Of a stretch of 47,064 nucleotides of DNA, positions 1 to 9,788 are shown piece after piece. The stretch is taken from the NCBI GenBank assembly GCA_900320325.1, contig ONRU01000017.1, positions 1-47,064 of the forward strand, given 5' to 3'. The position numbers and the translations under genes were made by a program. Under the pieces are notes generated by a model. That model had not been told where the DNA came from. It saw only the letters and a program-made list of their open reading frames with translations, and searched no databases. Position 1 is the first letter of the stretch. Every line of letters starts with the position of its first letter. The stretch is from an uncultured Lachnospiraceae bacterium (GTDB taxonomy: Bacteria > Bacillota > Clostridia > Lachnospirales > Lachnospiraceae).

Positions 1-22
1 AAAAGCTGCGTATGGAGGAATT

Positions 23-1426
<1,404 letters not shown>

Positions 1427-1540
1427 CGGCAGAGCCGCTTCCGGGCGACAGAAGGAAAAATACATATTTGAGATATATGTCTGAAGTCAGACAGCAGATA
1501 TCGTAAAGAACACCGTAGAACAAACGGAAGAAGAAATACA

Positions 1541-1577
1541 GACAGGAAGGATGATTGCGCCTTCCTGTCTTTTCTTA
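1541..1577 (+). terminator. Rho-independent terminator of asnS
   Basis: A perfect 10-bp stem (1541-1550 pairing with 1560-1569) with a 9-base loop is followed by TTTTCTT. It lies 115 bases after the asnS stop and ends that transcript before guaA. Confidence 0.85.
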
Positions 1578-1728
1578 TACAATGTATTTCATTGATGAAC
1601 CAACTGCCTGCTGCCTGCGTTGACAAAGCTTCTGCGGCTGATGGAAAAAATCCTGCCGCCATACTGTGGCGGTTACCGGAAGCGCCGGCGCCCGGACAGG
1701 GCATATTGACGATTAAAGAGGAAGAAAG
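1578..1728 (+). other. Upstream region of guaA, no recognised element
   Basis: This 150-base leader contains a TTGACA hexamer at 1620-1625, but no convincing -10 box at 16-18 bases from it. I looked for a purine riboswitch, which often precedes guanine genes in Firmicutes, and saw no matching helices or conserved loops. The guaA ribosome binding site (GAGGAAG) is at about 1718-1724. Confidence 0.4.
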
Positions 1729-3294
1729 ATGGAAAGAGATTTGATCATTGTACTGGATTTCGGAGGACAGTATAAACAGCTGATCGCCCGCAGGGTCCGG
1801 GAATGCAAAGTATATTGCGAGATTCATCCCTATACCACCGGTCTGGACCGGCTGCTGTCCATGCGTCCTAAAGGCATTATTCTGACAGGGGGCCCAAACA
1901 GTGTTTATGACCCCCAGTCCCCGACTTATACGGCAGATCTTTTCAAAGCCGGCATTCCGGTGCTGGGCATCTGCTACGGATCCCAGCTGATGGCCTATAA
2001 GCTGGGCGGCAGGGTCGAAACAGCCCCCACCAGTGAGTACGGTCATACTGTCGTGACCATTGACCGTCAGGATTCCGCTCTGTTTACAGATGTCGGCAAT
2101 CCCACCAGCGTCTGGATGAGCCATACCGATTATATCGCGGCCGTCCCGGAAGGCTTTACTGTTACAGCCCACACACCTGTCTGTCCGGTGGCGGCCATGG
2201 AAAACGCGGAGAAAAAACTATACGCGGCCCAGTTCCATCCGGAAGTGACCCACTCGGAAGAGGGCATGAAGATGCTGCGGCATTTTGTCCTGAATGTATG
2301 CGGCTGCAGGGGCGACTGGGAAATGGCTTCCTTTGCGGAGACCACCATCCGGCAGCTGCGGGAGCAGATCGGCGAAGACCATGTCATTCTGGGCCTGTCC
2401 GGCGGTGTGGACTCTTCTGTAGCCGCCGCCCTGCTGTCCAGGGCAATCGGCTCCCAGCTGCACTGCGTTTTTGTAGATCACGGTCTCATGCGGAAAGACG
2501 AAGGAGATGAGGTTGAAGCCATATTCGGTCCCGGCGGCAATTTTGATCTGGACTTTACACGGGTCAACGCCAGAGATACCTTCTTCCTGCAGCTGATGGG
2601 GGAATCCGATCCGGAATCCAAGCGTAAAGTGATCGGGGCCGTTTTCCCCCAGGTCTTCGGCGATGAAGCCAGAAAGTTCATGGGAAAAGTCAAATACATC
2701 GCCCAGGGAACCATTTACCCTGACGTCGTGGAGAGCGGAGACGGAAAGACCAGCGATGTGATCAAATCCCACCATAATGTGGGCGGCCTTCCCATTGAGC
2801 TGGTCAAGGAACTGGGCTTTGATGAGAAACCCATCGAACCCCTCCGTATGCTCTTTAAGGATGAAGTCCGCAAAGTGGGACTGGAACTGGGAATTCCCCG
2901 GGAGCTGGTCTTCCGTCAGCCTTTCCCCGGACCCGGTCTGGGTGTCCGGATCATCGGTGAAATCACCCCGGCCAAGGTGGCCATTGTCCAGGAAGCGGAT
3001 TACATCTTCCGGGAGGAACTGGCCAAAGCGGGCGTTGACAGGGACCTGGGCCAGTACTTTGCCGCTCTTTCCAACATGCGCAGCGTAGGCGTCCAGGGCG
3101 ATCATCGCACATACGGCCTTGCCGTCGTCCTCCGCGCGGTGCTGACCAGTGATTTCATGACCGCCGAGGCAGCGGAGATCCCCTGGCCTGTCCTGCAGAA
3201 GTGCATGAACCGTATCATCAATGAGGTCAAAGGCGTGAACCGGGTACTCTACGATATCACTTCGAAACCGCCCGGAACCATAGAGCTGGAATGA
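1729..3294 (+). CDS. guaA: GMP synthase (glutamine-hydrolysing), full length
   Basis: Converts XMP to GMP using ATP and glutamine, the last step of de novo GMP synthesis. The 521-residue protein has both standard parts. The class I glutamine amidotransferase domain covers about residues 5-195, with nucleophile Cys82 in GICYGSQ and the His170/Glu172 pair in FHPE. The ATP-pyrophosphatase domain carries the PP-loop SGGVDSS at about 224-230, and the dimerisation domain has [12 protein letters not shown] and ends in GTIELE. It is a single-gene unit between two terminators. The 3' end of guaA is a known integration target for tyrosine-recombinase elements, and here a truncated integrase lies directly downstream. 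A second guaA homologue lacking the amidotransferase domain lies at 45269. Confidence 0.97.
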   Translation: MERDLIIVLDFGGQYKQLIARRVRECKVYCEIHPYTTGLDRLLSMRPKGIILTGGPNSVYDPQSPTYTADLFKAGIPVLGICYGSQLMAYKLGGRVETAPTSEYGHTVVTIDRQDSALFTDVGNPTSVWMSHTDYIAAVPEGFTVTAHTPVCPVAAMENAEKKLYAAQFHPEVTHSEEGMKMLRHFVLNVCGCRGDWEMASFAETTIRQLREQIGEDHVILGLSGGVDSSVAAALLSRAIGSQLHCVFVDHGLMRKDEGDEVEAIFGPGGNFDLDFTRVNARDTFFLQLMGESDPESKRKVIGAVFPQVFGDEARKFMGKVKYIAQGTIYPDVVESGDGKTSDVIKSHHNVGGLPIELVKELGFDEKPIEPLRMLFKDEVRKVGLELGIPRELVFRQPFPGPGLGVRIIGEITPAKVAIVQEADYIFREELAKAGVDRDLGQYFAALSNMRSVGVQGDHRTYGLAVVLRAVLTSDFMTAEAAEIPWPVLQKCMNRIINEVKGVNRVLYDITSKPPGTIELE

Positions 3295-3295
3295 T
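3283..3295 (+). repeat. Candidate attL at the guaA 3' end
   Basis: GAGCTGGAATGAT spans the last codons and stop of guaA and recurs as GAGCTGGAATAAT at 14516-14528. The 3' end of guaA is an established target of tyrosine-recombinase elements, and the integrase C-terminus ends 85 bases away. The repeat is short, so the identification is tentative. Confidence 0.45.
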
Positions 3296-3302
3296 GCACA
3301 AA

Positions 3303-3347
3303 AAGCCGGAGAACCGCATAAATACGTGGTTCTCCGGCTTCTCTTTT
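3303..3347 (+). terminator. Terminator following guaA
   Basis: A 13-bp stem (3303-3315 with 3328-3340) with a 12-base loop is followed by CTCTTTTT. It ends guaA transcription. If the attachment site proposed at the guaA stop is right, this hairpin was supplied by the inserted element. Confidence 0.88.
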
Positions 3348-3379
3348 TGGCTTTTGATACACTTTTGATATGTAAATCA

Positions 3380-4135
3380 TCACTGGAGATCGGGATTATC
3401 GGAAAGCGGGTCATCCGATAATCTGACGTTATCTATCTTTTTGGCCAAAAGCTGGTCCTTTCCGGGGTAAAGGTGGGCATAGGTCGACCAGGTCGTGTGG
3501 GTGTTGTCATGGCCTATCCTTTTGGATATCTCCTCGATCGGGATCCCCATGTGGATCAGCATCGCCACATGACTGTGCCGCAGGTCGTGGATCCGGATCT
3601 GCGGCAAGCCGGCCTTTTCTGTCCGCTTCCTGAATTCTGAGGTCAGGCCGGATTTGGTGAAGTGGAAGATCCGTTCATCCGGGCCTATGATCATGCTGCC
3701 TATGTAAGTCCCGACCTCGAGGGCCAGGGAGTCCGGCATTGTAACGTCCCGGATTCCTTTTTCCGTCTTTGGGGTCTGGATGAGTTCTCTGCCATCGACG
3801 ATCTGGAAGTTCGCACGGACAGAAATGATATTCCCATTTATGGCAGAAGGCATGAGGGCCAGGAGCTCGCCTTCCCGAAGGCCGCAGTAGAACAGGATGT
3901 CGAAAGCTACTTTATAGTGCAGGGAGACCACCTGCTCCCGGAACTGCTTATACTGGTCATGCGTCCAGATGTGCATTTCATCGGCCTTGGCCCTTCCGAT
4001 CAGGCCGGCAATAGCACAAGGATTGACCTTAAGCCGATAATATTTTATTGCATAGTTGAAAATCGCGGACAGCTGTGTGTGAATGGACCTAAGATATGTC
4101 TGCGCGTAGGGATTCCCGTCCGCATCCGGAATTGC
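3380..4135 (-). pseudogene. int: Tyrosine-type site-specific integrase, N-terminally truncated
   Basis: Phage/ICE-type tyrosine recombinase. The catalytic domain is complete: Arg in CGLREGELL, the HDLRHSH box, His in RIGHDNTHTT and the nucleophile Tyr in TWSTYAHLYPG. Part of the core-binding domain (PYAQTYLRSIHTQLSAIF) is also present. Family members usually have about 370-400 residues with an N-terminal arm-binding and SAM-like region; here homology stops near 4125-4135, where the sequence passes into an oppositely oriented phage tail gene. The open frame continues to 4255, but the added residues do not resemble an integrase. It is probably inactive through deletion, or at best makes an arm-less protein. 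Its position beside the guaA 3' end fits the expected int-att arrangement. Confidence 0.8.
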
Positions 4136-5050
4136 CCGAACCTTACGGGCTCCATCAATCTGTCGGCGTGCGAGAACCTGGTCAGCCTCTTTGCAGAAGG
4201 CACGGCGATCACTTTGGTCCTGTTTGCGGCCAACGGCAAGATCGTGCATGCACATCTGCCGGCCACAATCAACAGCCTGACCTTCCGTCAGATCCAGTAC
4301 CTCACAGACCTGATCCTTGCCTCTTACGGCAACCTGGAATCCTTCATCTGTGAATACTCGAATCTGGATGCCTTGACCATCATTCAGACGGCCATCTCCA
4401 CGCTGCAGATCTGCAGAGTGCTCGGAATTGACTGGGAGCTGGCAACGACAGACACCCTCAATGCCATTCTCGGCATGAGCCAGTCACTGCTGACTGGTGA
4501 GGTCTATATCTCTGGCCAGATCAGAAACCAGGAGCTGCTCAACTATGACAGTGCATGGCCTGATCTGGATGTGACCTATGACCCACAGAACCTGGTAACA
4601 CAGTACCCTGTGACATTCGTCAATGCGGATGGCACCACTCTTTACGAGACATATGTGGACCGTGGTTCTTCCCCTGTTGATCCTGTTACAGCCGGACTGA
4701 TCGACACACCTACGAAAGCCCCGGATGCCCAGTACGTTTACACATACACAGGATGGGATGATATCGAGTCACCTGTCCTTGCTGCCAAAACGATCACGGC
4801 CCAGTACAGCGAGTCGATTCGGAGTTATACAGTCCGCTGGCTGTCCCGTGTTGGACTGGTCCTTGAGACCTAGACCTGTGAGTATGGTTCGGAAGCTGTT
4901 TTTTCTGGAGATATTCCCACAAACAGGGAGGAGGAGAGCTCCTATATCTACAACCTGTTCGCAGGATGGGACAAGTCGACCGGATTTATCACGGGAGATA
5001 CTGATGTCTATGCGATATGGGAGAGAGCGGAGCTGCCGGTGATGCAATGA
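4126..5050 (+). pseudogene. Phage tail/LRR-type structural protein remnant
   Basis: The plus-strand frame from about 4126 encodes leucine-rich-repeat-like sequence (NLTGSINLSACENLVSLF...) followed by bacterial-Ig/InlB-like beta modules (VTFVNADGTTLYETYVDRG, YTGWDD, AGWDKSTGFITGDTDVYAIW). I recognise this layout from tail-fibre or adhesin-like proteins in Firmicutes prophages. It has no start: its 5' end abuts the truncated integrase in inverted orientation. A TAG at 4871-4873 interrupts the frame, but homologous residues continue in the same frame to a TGA at 5048-5050. It is thus a double-damaged fragment left by a deletion that removed most of a prophage. Confidence 0.6.
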
Positions 5051-5510
5051 TGCTGGACCGTATGGGGCTCTCAAAAAAGAACAACTGGCTCGATGAGCAA
5101 AAACGGGTGTTCATCTACTATACGGTAGATGAGATCATTGAAAAGATGGGCTGCTGCAAGCAGAAAACGGTGAAGCTCCTGAAAGAACTGAAAGAGATCG
5201 GCCTGATCGAATGCGAAAGGATCGGGCTGACCAAGCCGAATAGGATTTACGTTAAAACCTACTATTGATTGACAGATTAGGGTATACTGCGCCGGGACTA
5301 TGTGGATAAGTCTGTGGAAAGAGATTTCAAGAAGAATGATTCCCAGACTTCCTGTAGTCTGTATTTCATACCTCATGAAGGATGATAATCATACCCTAAT
5401 AATACTAATATAAACAATACTGAAATGATCAAGACTCATTCCTTTCCTATCCGGAAGGGAACTTCAGGAACGACCGGCGCAGGTACATAAGGGAGAATGT
5501 GTCTCCCCAA
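5047..5510 (+). pseudogene. RepA_N-type replication initiator remnant
   Basis: From 5047 the frame reads MMLDRMGLSKKNNWLDEQ, then VFIYYTVDEIIEKMGC, KTVKLLKELKEIGLIE and KPNRIYVK. This is the middle of the RepA_N (replication initiator A, N-terminal) winged-helix domain of Firmicutes plasmids and ICEs; the first 30 or so residues of the domain are missing. The frame stops at 5268, but later fragments remain in shifted frames: NNTNINNTEMIKTHSFPI around 5398-5455 and RRYIRENV around 5478-5502, both typical of the linker and C-terminal part of this family. The gene is decayed by a 5' truncation and several frame disruptions. Confidence 0.65.
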
Positions 5511-5546
5511 AATATAAGTGCGACTATTATCGTCATTGAACAAATC

Positions 5547-5579
5547 AATAAAGTCATTTTCGAACAAAATGACTTTATT
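5547..5579. promoter_or_regulatory. Perfect 14-bp inverted repeat, probable operator of fic-hsd
   Basis: The arms at 5547-5560 (AATAAAGTCATTTT) and 5566-5579 are exact reverse complements around CGAAC. The repeat ends five bases before the -35 box at 5584. A related half-site (AAAATGACTATGTTA, 5634-5648) lies between promoter and fic start. This arrangement fits autoregulation by a DNA-binding protein, most simply the C-terminal winged helix of the Fic protein. It is not followed by a T tract, so a terminator is unlikely. Confidence 0.6.
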
Positions 5580-5583
5580 AACC

Positions 5584-5612
5584 TTGACTTTTGACAGAGC
5601 TCATGATAAGAT
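5584..5612 (+). promoter_or_regulatory. Promoter of the fic-hsd operon
   Basis: TTGACT at 5584-5589 and TAAGAT at 5607-5612 are separated by 17 bases, and transcription would start about 50 bases before the fic ATG. The inverted repeat lies just upstream and a half-site just downstream. Confidence 0.55.
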
Positions 5613-5670
5613 GCAACTGTGTCATACTGTAGCAAAATGACTATGTTAAACTCTGAAAAGAGGAAATTGA

Positions 5671-6729
5671 ATGAGAACACTGAATTACAAAACCGAATAT
5701 CAGAAACTGCTGTCCCCTGAGATCGTATCGTACCTGGCTCAAATACATGAGCAGAAGGGTCAGCAGAATCTTTTCATAGAAGCACATAAGGACGCTTTGT
5801 CCGAGCTGCTGGAGATCGCGAAGATACAGAGCACGGAGGCATCCAACCGTATCGAGGGCATCATCACCACCGATGATCGGCTGAAAAAGATTGTGATGAA
5901 CAAAACAACGCCCAAGGGACGGAGTGAACGCGAGATCGCCGGTTATCGTGATGTGCTGAACACGATCCACGAAAACTATGACTTTATTCCCGTCAGGCCG
6001 GGCATGATTCTGCAGCTACACCGGGATCTCTACAAATTCAGCAATTCGGCTATCGGCGGCAACTTCAAGAACTCCGATAATATCATTGCCGAAGAGCTGC
6101 CGGATGGGACCAAGAGAGTCCGGTTCCAGCCAGTCCCGGCTTGGGAAACATCGGAGGCCATGGATTCCCTTTGCAATGCATTGCAGGAAGCGCTGACAGA
6201 TCCGGAAATGGATCCCCTGCTGCTGATGCCGATGTTCATTCTGGACTTCCTGTGCATCCACCCGTTCAACGACGGAAACGGCCGCATGAGCCGTCTCCTG
6301 ACGCTTCTTCTGCTGTATCGTTCCGGATATTTCGTCGGAAAGTATATCAGTATCGAGAGGCTGATCGCGGACAGCAAGGAAACCTATTACGAGGTTCTGC
6401 AGGACAGCTCGACCGGCTGGCATGAAGGCAAAAACGATTATCTCCCCTTCGTCCGGTATATGCTCGGGATCGTGATCGCCGCCTACCGGGAGTTCGTTTC
6501 CAGAGTGGATGTTCTGATTACAAGGGGTCTCTCAAAGCCGGAACGGGTACGAGAAATTATCCGTAGCACAATGGGGAAAATCACAAAAACGCAGATCATG
6601 AAACAATGCCCGGATATCAGCCAGAAGACAGTGGAACGGGCATTGAAAGAACTGATGGACAACGGCGAGATTATCAAGATCGGCGGAGGCCGTTACACCT
6701 CCTACACATGGAACTGGGAGAAGGAGTAA
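5671..6729 (+). CDS. Fic family protein with C-terminal winged helix
   Basis: Fic-domain enzymes transfer AMP (or other nucleotide parts) from nucleotides to hydroxyl groups on target proteins. The 352-residue protein has the active motif HPFNDGNGRMSR at about residues 197-208, with the catalytic His and anion-binding DGNGR all present. An inhibitory-helix motif, Ser58-N-R-I-Glu62-Gly63, lies before the core, placing it in the class with N-terminal autoinhibition. The last 60 residues (from about KPERVREII, then ITKTQIMKQCPDISQKTVERALKELMDNGEI) form a winged helix likely to bind DNA. It is the first gene of the operon, four bases before hsdM. Similar Fic genes are often found beside type I restriction genes; regulation of the operon is a reasonable but unproven role. 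Confidence 0.9.
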   Translation: MRTLNYKTEYQKLLSPEIVSYLAQIHEQKGQQNLFIEAHKDALSELLEIAKIQSTEASNRIEGIITTDDRLKKIVMNKTTPKGRSEREIAGYRDVLNTIHENYDFIPVRPGMILQLHRDLYKFSNSAIGGNFKNSDNIIAEELPDGTKRVRFQPVPAWETSEAMDSLCNALQEALTDPEMDPLLLMPMFILDFLCIHPFNDGNGRMSRLLTLLLLYRSGYFVGKYISIERLIADSKETYYEVLQDSSTGWHEGKNDYLPFVRYMLGIVIAAYREFVSRVDVLITRGLSKPERVREIIRSTMGKITKTQIMKQCPDISQKTVERALKELMDNGEIIKIGGGRYTSYTWNWEKE

Positions 6730-6733
6730 AGCA

Positions 6734-8236
6734 ATGGTGACAGGTGAACTGAAAAGCAAAATCGACAGCCTTTGGGAGATCTTCTGGACCGGCGGGCTGA
6801 CCAATCCCCTGGACGTCATCGAGCAGATGACCTATCTGATGTTCATCCATGACCTGGATGATTCTGACAACACCAGGGCAAAGGAAGCTGCCATGCTCGG
6901 CCTGCCCTACGAGAGCGCTTTTGCCAAAGAAGTACAGGTCGGTGATCGTTCCATTGACGGCAGTCAGCTCAAATGGAGCGTGTTCCACGATTTCCCTGCC
7001 GGGAAGATGTACAGCACCGTGCAGGAGTGGGTTTTCCCTTTCATCAAAAATCTGCACGGCGATAAAGAGAGCGCCTACTCCAAATACATGGGCGACGCCA
7101 TCTTCAAGATCCCCACGCCGCTGATGCTCGACAAGATCGTCACGGCCATGGACGGCATTTATGAGCAGATGGCCCAGCTGAAGGCCGCCGACACCCGGGG
7201 CGACGTGTACGAATATCTGCTGTCCAAGATCGCCACGGCGGGCGTCAACGGCCAGTTCCGCACCCCTCGGCACATCATCCGCATGATGGTGGACATGATG
7301 GAGCCCAAAGCGGACGAGATCGTCTGCGACCCGGCCTGCGGCACCTCCGGCTTTCTGGTGGCGGTCAGCGACTATCTGAAGGAAAACCGCAAACAGGAGG
7401 TTTTCTTCAACCGGCAGAACAGGGACCACTACATGAACCACATGTTCCACGGCTACGACATGGACCGCACCATGCTGCGCATCGGCGCCATGAACATGAT
7501 GACCCACGGCGTGGACAACCCCTTCATCGAGTACAGGGACAGCCTGTCCGACCAGAATCCGGATCGGGAGAAGTACAGCCTGATCCTGGCCAATCCCCCG
7601 TTCAAGGGCAGCCTGGACGCGGATATCGTCTCCACCGATCTTTTGAAGGTATGCAAGACCAAGAAGACGGAGCTGCTGTTCCTCGCGCTGTTCCTGCGGA
7701 TGCTCAAGGTAGGCGGCCGCTGCGCCTGCATCGTCCCGGACGGCGTGCTCTTCGGTTCCTCCAAGGCACACAAAGCCATCCGCAAAGAGCTGATCGATGG
7801 CAATCGCCTGGAGGCCGTGATCTCCATGCCCTCCGGTGTGTTCAAGCCCTACGCCGGCGTATCCACGGCGATCCTGATCTTCACCAAGACCAGCCACGGC
7901 GGCACGGACAAGGTGTGGTTTTACGACATGAAGGCCGACGGCTACAGCCTGGACGACAAGCGCAGCGAGACGAAGGAGAACGATATCCCGGATATCATTG
8001 CCCGGTTCCATGCGCTTGACGCCGAGCACGATCGAAAACGGACGGAGCAGAGCTTCTTCGTGCCGAAGGAGGAGATCGTCGGCAACGATTACGATCTTTC
8101 CATCAACAAGTACAAGCAGACGGAGTATGTGGCGGTGGAGTATCCGCCGACGAGCGAGATCATGGCGAAGCTGGACGAGCTGGAAATGGAGATCGGAGCA
8201 GAAATGGATGCTCTCCGGGAACTCTTAGGACTGTAA
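6734..8236 (+). CDS. hsdM: Type I restriction-modification methyltransferase subunit HsdM
   Basis: N6-adenine DNA methyltransferase subunit of a type I restriction-modification complex; with HsdS it forms the M2S1 methylase. The 500-residue protein has an N-terminal helical HsdM_N domain (about 1-140) followed by the N-6 methylase domain. The SAM-binding motif I is DPACGTSGFL near residue 198 and the catalytic motif IV is NPPF near residue 287. Length and motif order match the family. It is cotranscribed with fic upstream (4-base gap) and hsdS downstream (23-base gap). The gene is GC-rich and appears intact. Confidence 0.95.
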   Translation: MVTGELKSKIDSLWEIFWTGGLTNPLDVIEQMTYLMFIHDLDDSDNTRAKEAAMLGLPYESAFAKEVQVGDRSIDGSQLKWSVFHDFPAGKMYSTVQEWVFPFIKNLHGDKESAYSKYMGDAIFKIPTPLMLDKIVTAMDGIYEQMAQLKAADTRGDVYEYLLSKIATAGVNGQFRTPRHIIRMMVDMMEPKADEIVCDPACGTSGFLVAVSDYLKENRKQEVFFNRQNRDHYMNHMFHGYDMDRTMLRIGAMNMMTHGVDNPFIEYRDSLSDQNPDREKYSLILANPPFKGSLDADIVSTDLLKVCKTKKTELLFLALFLRMLKVGGRCACIVPDGVLFGSSKAHKAIRKELIDGNRLEAVISMPSGVFKPYAGVSTAILIFTKTSHGGTDKVWFYDMKADGYSLDDKRSETKENDIPDIIARFHALDAEHDRKRTEQSFFVPKEEIVGNDYDLSINKYKQTEYVAVEYPPTSEIMAKLDELEMEIGAEMDALRELLGL

Positions 8237-8259
8237 ATTGAGATTTGTAGGGATGATAG

Positions 8260-9429
8260 ATGGAATATAAAAAGTTATCTGAAGTATGTGATGTAAGGGA
8301 TGGAACTCATGATTCCCCAAAGTACGTTACTGAGGGATTCCCGCTTGTTACATCAAAGAATATAGTAGATGGAAAACTTGATTTGTCTGTTGTGAGTTAT
8401 TTATCGCAGAATGATTATGACAAAATTAATGAAAGGTCAAACGTGGATACTGGAGACATCATAATGCCTATGATTGGCACAATCGGTAATCCATATTTGG
8501 TCGAGGATTTCTGTGAATTCGCAATTAAGAATGTAGCACTTATTAAGTTTCCAAATGATGATATTAGTAATAAATATATTTGGTACTATTTAAAAAGTCC
8601 AAGATTCAGTAGATATATCGAAGAAAAAAATAAGGGTGGAACTCAAAAATTCCTTGCGTTAGGTGATATAAGGAGCTTACTAGTTCCATATTTATCAATT
8701 TATATTCAAAACCAAATTGTTGAACGTTTGGACAAGTTGTTTTTAGTGATAAAGCATAGAGAACAAGAACTTGAACTGTTTGATGAACTCATCAAAGCCC
8801 GATTTGTCGAGATGTTTGGGGATATAAAAACAAATGAATATAATTGGCCCGTATGTAAATTTAAAGATGTTAGCATAAAGATTACTGATGGGGAACATGG
8901 TACAGTTCCGCGTGTTGATAAAAATGAAGGATATCTTTATTTTATGGCAAGAAACATTACAAAGGATGGTGATGTTGATCTGTCTGAAACATCTTTTGTT
9001 CCGGCTGAAGTTCATGAAAAGATATATAAAAGATGCAATCCGGAGAAAGAGGATCTACTTCTTGTGTGCGTAGGTGCAACAATTGGTAAATGTACGCTAG
9101 TACCAGAAACACTTGGAGAGTTTAGCATGGCCCGAAGTGTTGCATTAATAAAGCCCAACCGAGAAAAAGTGACAAGCGGATTCTTAATTAATTTACTACG
9201 AAGTGAAGCTATACAAAATGATATAGATCACTGCTCTCACGCAGCTGCGCAGGCAGGTTTATATACTAATATGATTAACAACTTAGATGCTTTTGTTCCG
9301 CCAATGGAATTGCAGATGGAATTTGATTCATTTTGTAAACAGGTCGACAAATCAAAAGTTGCCGTACAGAAAGCTCTGGACGAGGCACAAGTCCTGTTTG
9401 ACAGCCTGATGCAGCAGTATTTCGGGTGA
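8260..9429 (+). CDS. hsdS: Type I restriction-modification specificity subunit HsdS
   Basis: DNA-recognition subunit that sets the bipartite target of the methylase and nuclease. The 389-residue protein has two target-recognition domains (about 1-150 and 190-345), each followed by a conserved helical spacer: QNQIVERLDKLF...ELFDELIKARFVEMFGD in the centre and FDSFCKQVDKSKVAVQKALDEAQVLFDSLMQQYFG at the end. Most of the coding sequence is much richer in A/T than hsdM and hsdR, while the conserved spacers look like the neighbours. That pattern is expected where recognition domains are exchanged by recombination. The two TRDs differ from each other, so the recognition sequence should be asymmetric. 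The target cannot be predicted here. Confidence 0.93.
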   Translation: MEYKKLSEVCDVRDGTHDSPKYVTEGFPLVTSKNIVDGKLDLSVVSYLSQNDYDKINERSNVDTGDIIMPMIGTIGNPYLVEDFCEFAIKNVALIKFPNDDISNKYIWYYLKSPRFSRYIEEKNKGGTQKFLALGDIRSLLVPYLSIYIQNQIVERLDKLFLVIKHREQELELFDELIKARFVEMFGDIKTNEYNWPVCKFKDVSIKITDGEHGTVPRVDKNEGYLYFMARNITKDGDVDLSETSFVPAEVHEKIYKRCNPEKEDLLLVCVGATIGKCTLVPETLGEFSMARSVALIKPNREKVTSGFLINLLRSEAIQNDIDHCSHAAAQAGLYTNMINNLDAFVPPMELQMEFDSFCKQVDKSKVAVQKALDEAQVLFDSLMQQYFG

Positions 9430-9437
9430 GGTGAATC

Positions 9438-9776
9438 ATGGAAACATACCTTCCGTACATAGTTTCTGTTATCTGTGCAGCCATAGCTGGCTTTACAAGT
9501 TATACTGTTGCTAGAAAGCAGACAAAAGCAGATATTCAGAAACTTGAGAAGCAATATGAACTCGATATCGAAAAAGAACGTGAAAAGTTCGCAATGGAAA
9601 AAGAGAAAATGGAGATTGAGCATCGCCATCAACTGGAACTCCTGCAGAAAGAGTCCGAAAACAATCTTGGAGCGTCTGTGACCAATACCTTAATCACTGA
9701 GGCAATGAAAATGCCCGAGGTGAGACAGCAACTGTCTCAAGGAATGCGGAATGGAAACAAACGCAACAAACGGTAA
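9438..9776 (+). CDS. Small membrane-anchored coiled-coil protein in the hsd operon
   Basis: The 112-residue product is not recognised. One hydrophobic segment near the N-terminus (about residues 7-25, YIVSVICAAIAGFTSYTVA) is followed by a long charged heptad-like stretch (about 27-80, rich in K, E and Q) that predicts a coiled coil, and a basic tail ending NKRNKR. It starts eight bases after hsdS and ends 12 bases before hsdR, with a GAGGTGA ribosome binding site, so it is translated as part of the operon. A role in anchoring or regulating the restriction complex at the membrane is possible but is inference only. Confidence 0.75.
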   Translation: METYLPYIVSVICAAIAGFTSYTVARKQTKADIQKLEKQYELDIEKEREKFAMEKEKMEIEHRHQLELLQKESENNLGASVTNTLITEAMKMPEVRQQLSQGMRNGNKRNKR

Positions 9777-9788
9777 CGGGGAAACAGT

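Noticed and set aside
1578-1728. Purine riboswitch before guaA
   Set aside because: The conserved loop sequences and three-helix layout could not be found.
3662-4125. Plus-strand coding sequence upstream of the tail remnant
   Set aside because: This part of the open frame is antisense to the integrase catalytic domain and has no tail-protein similarity.
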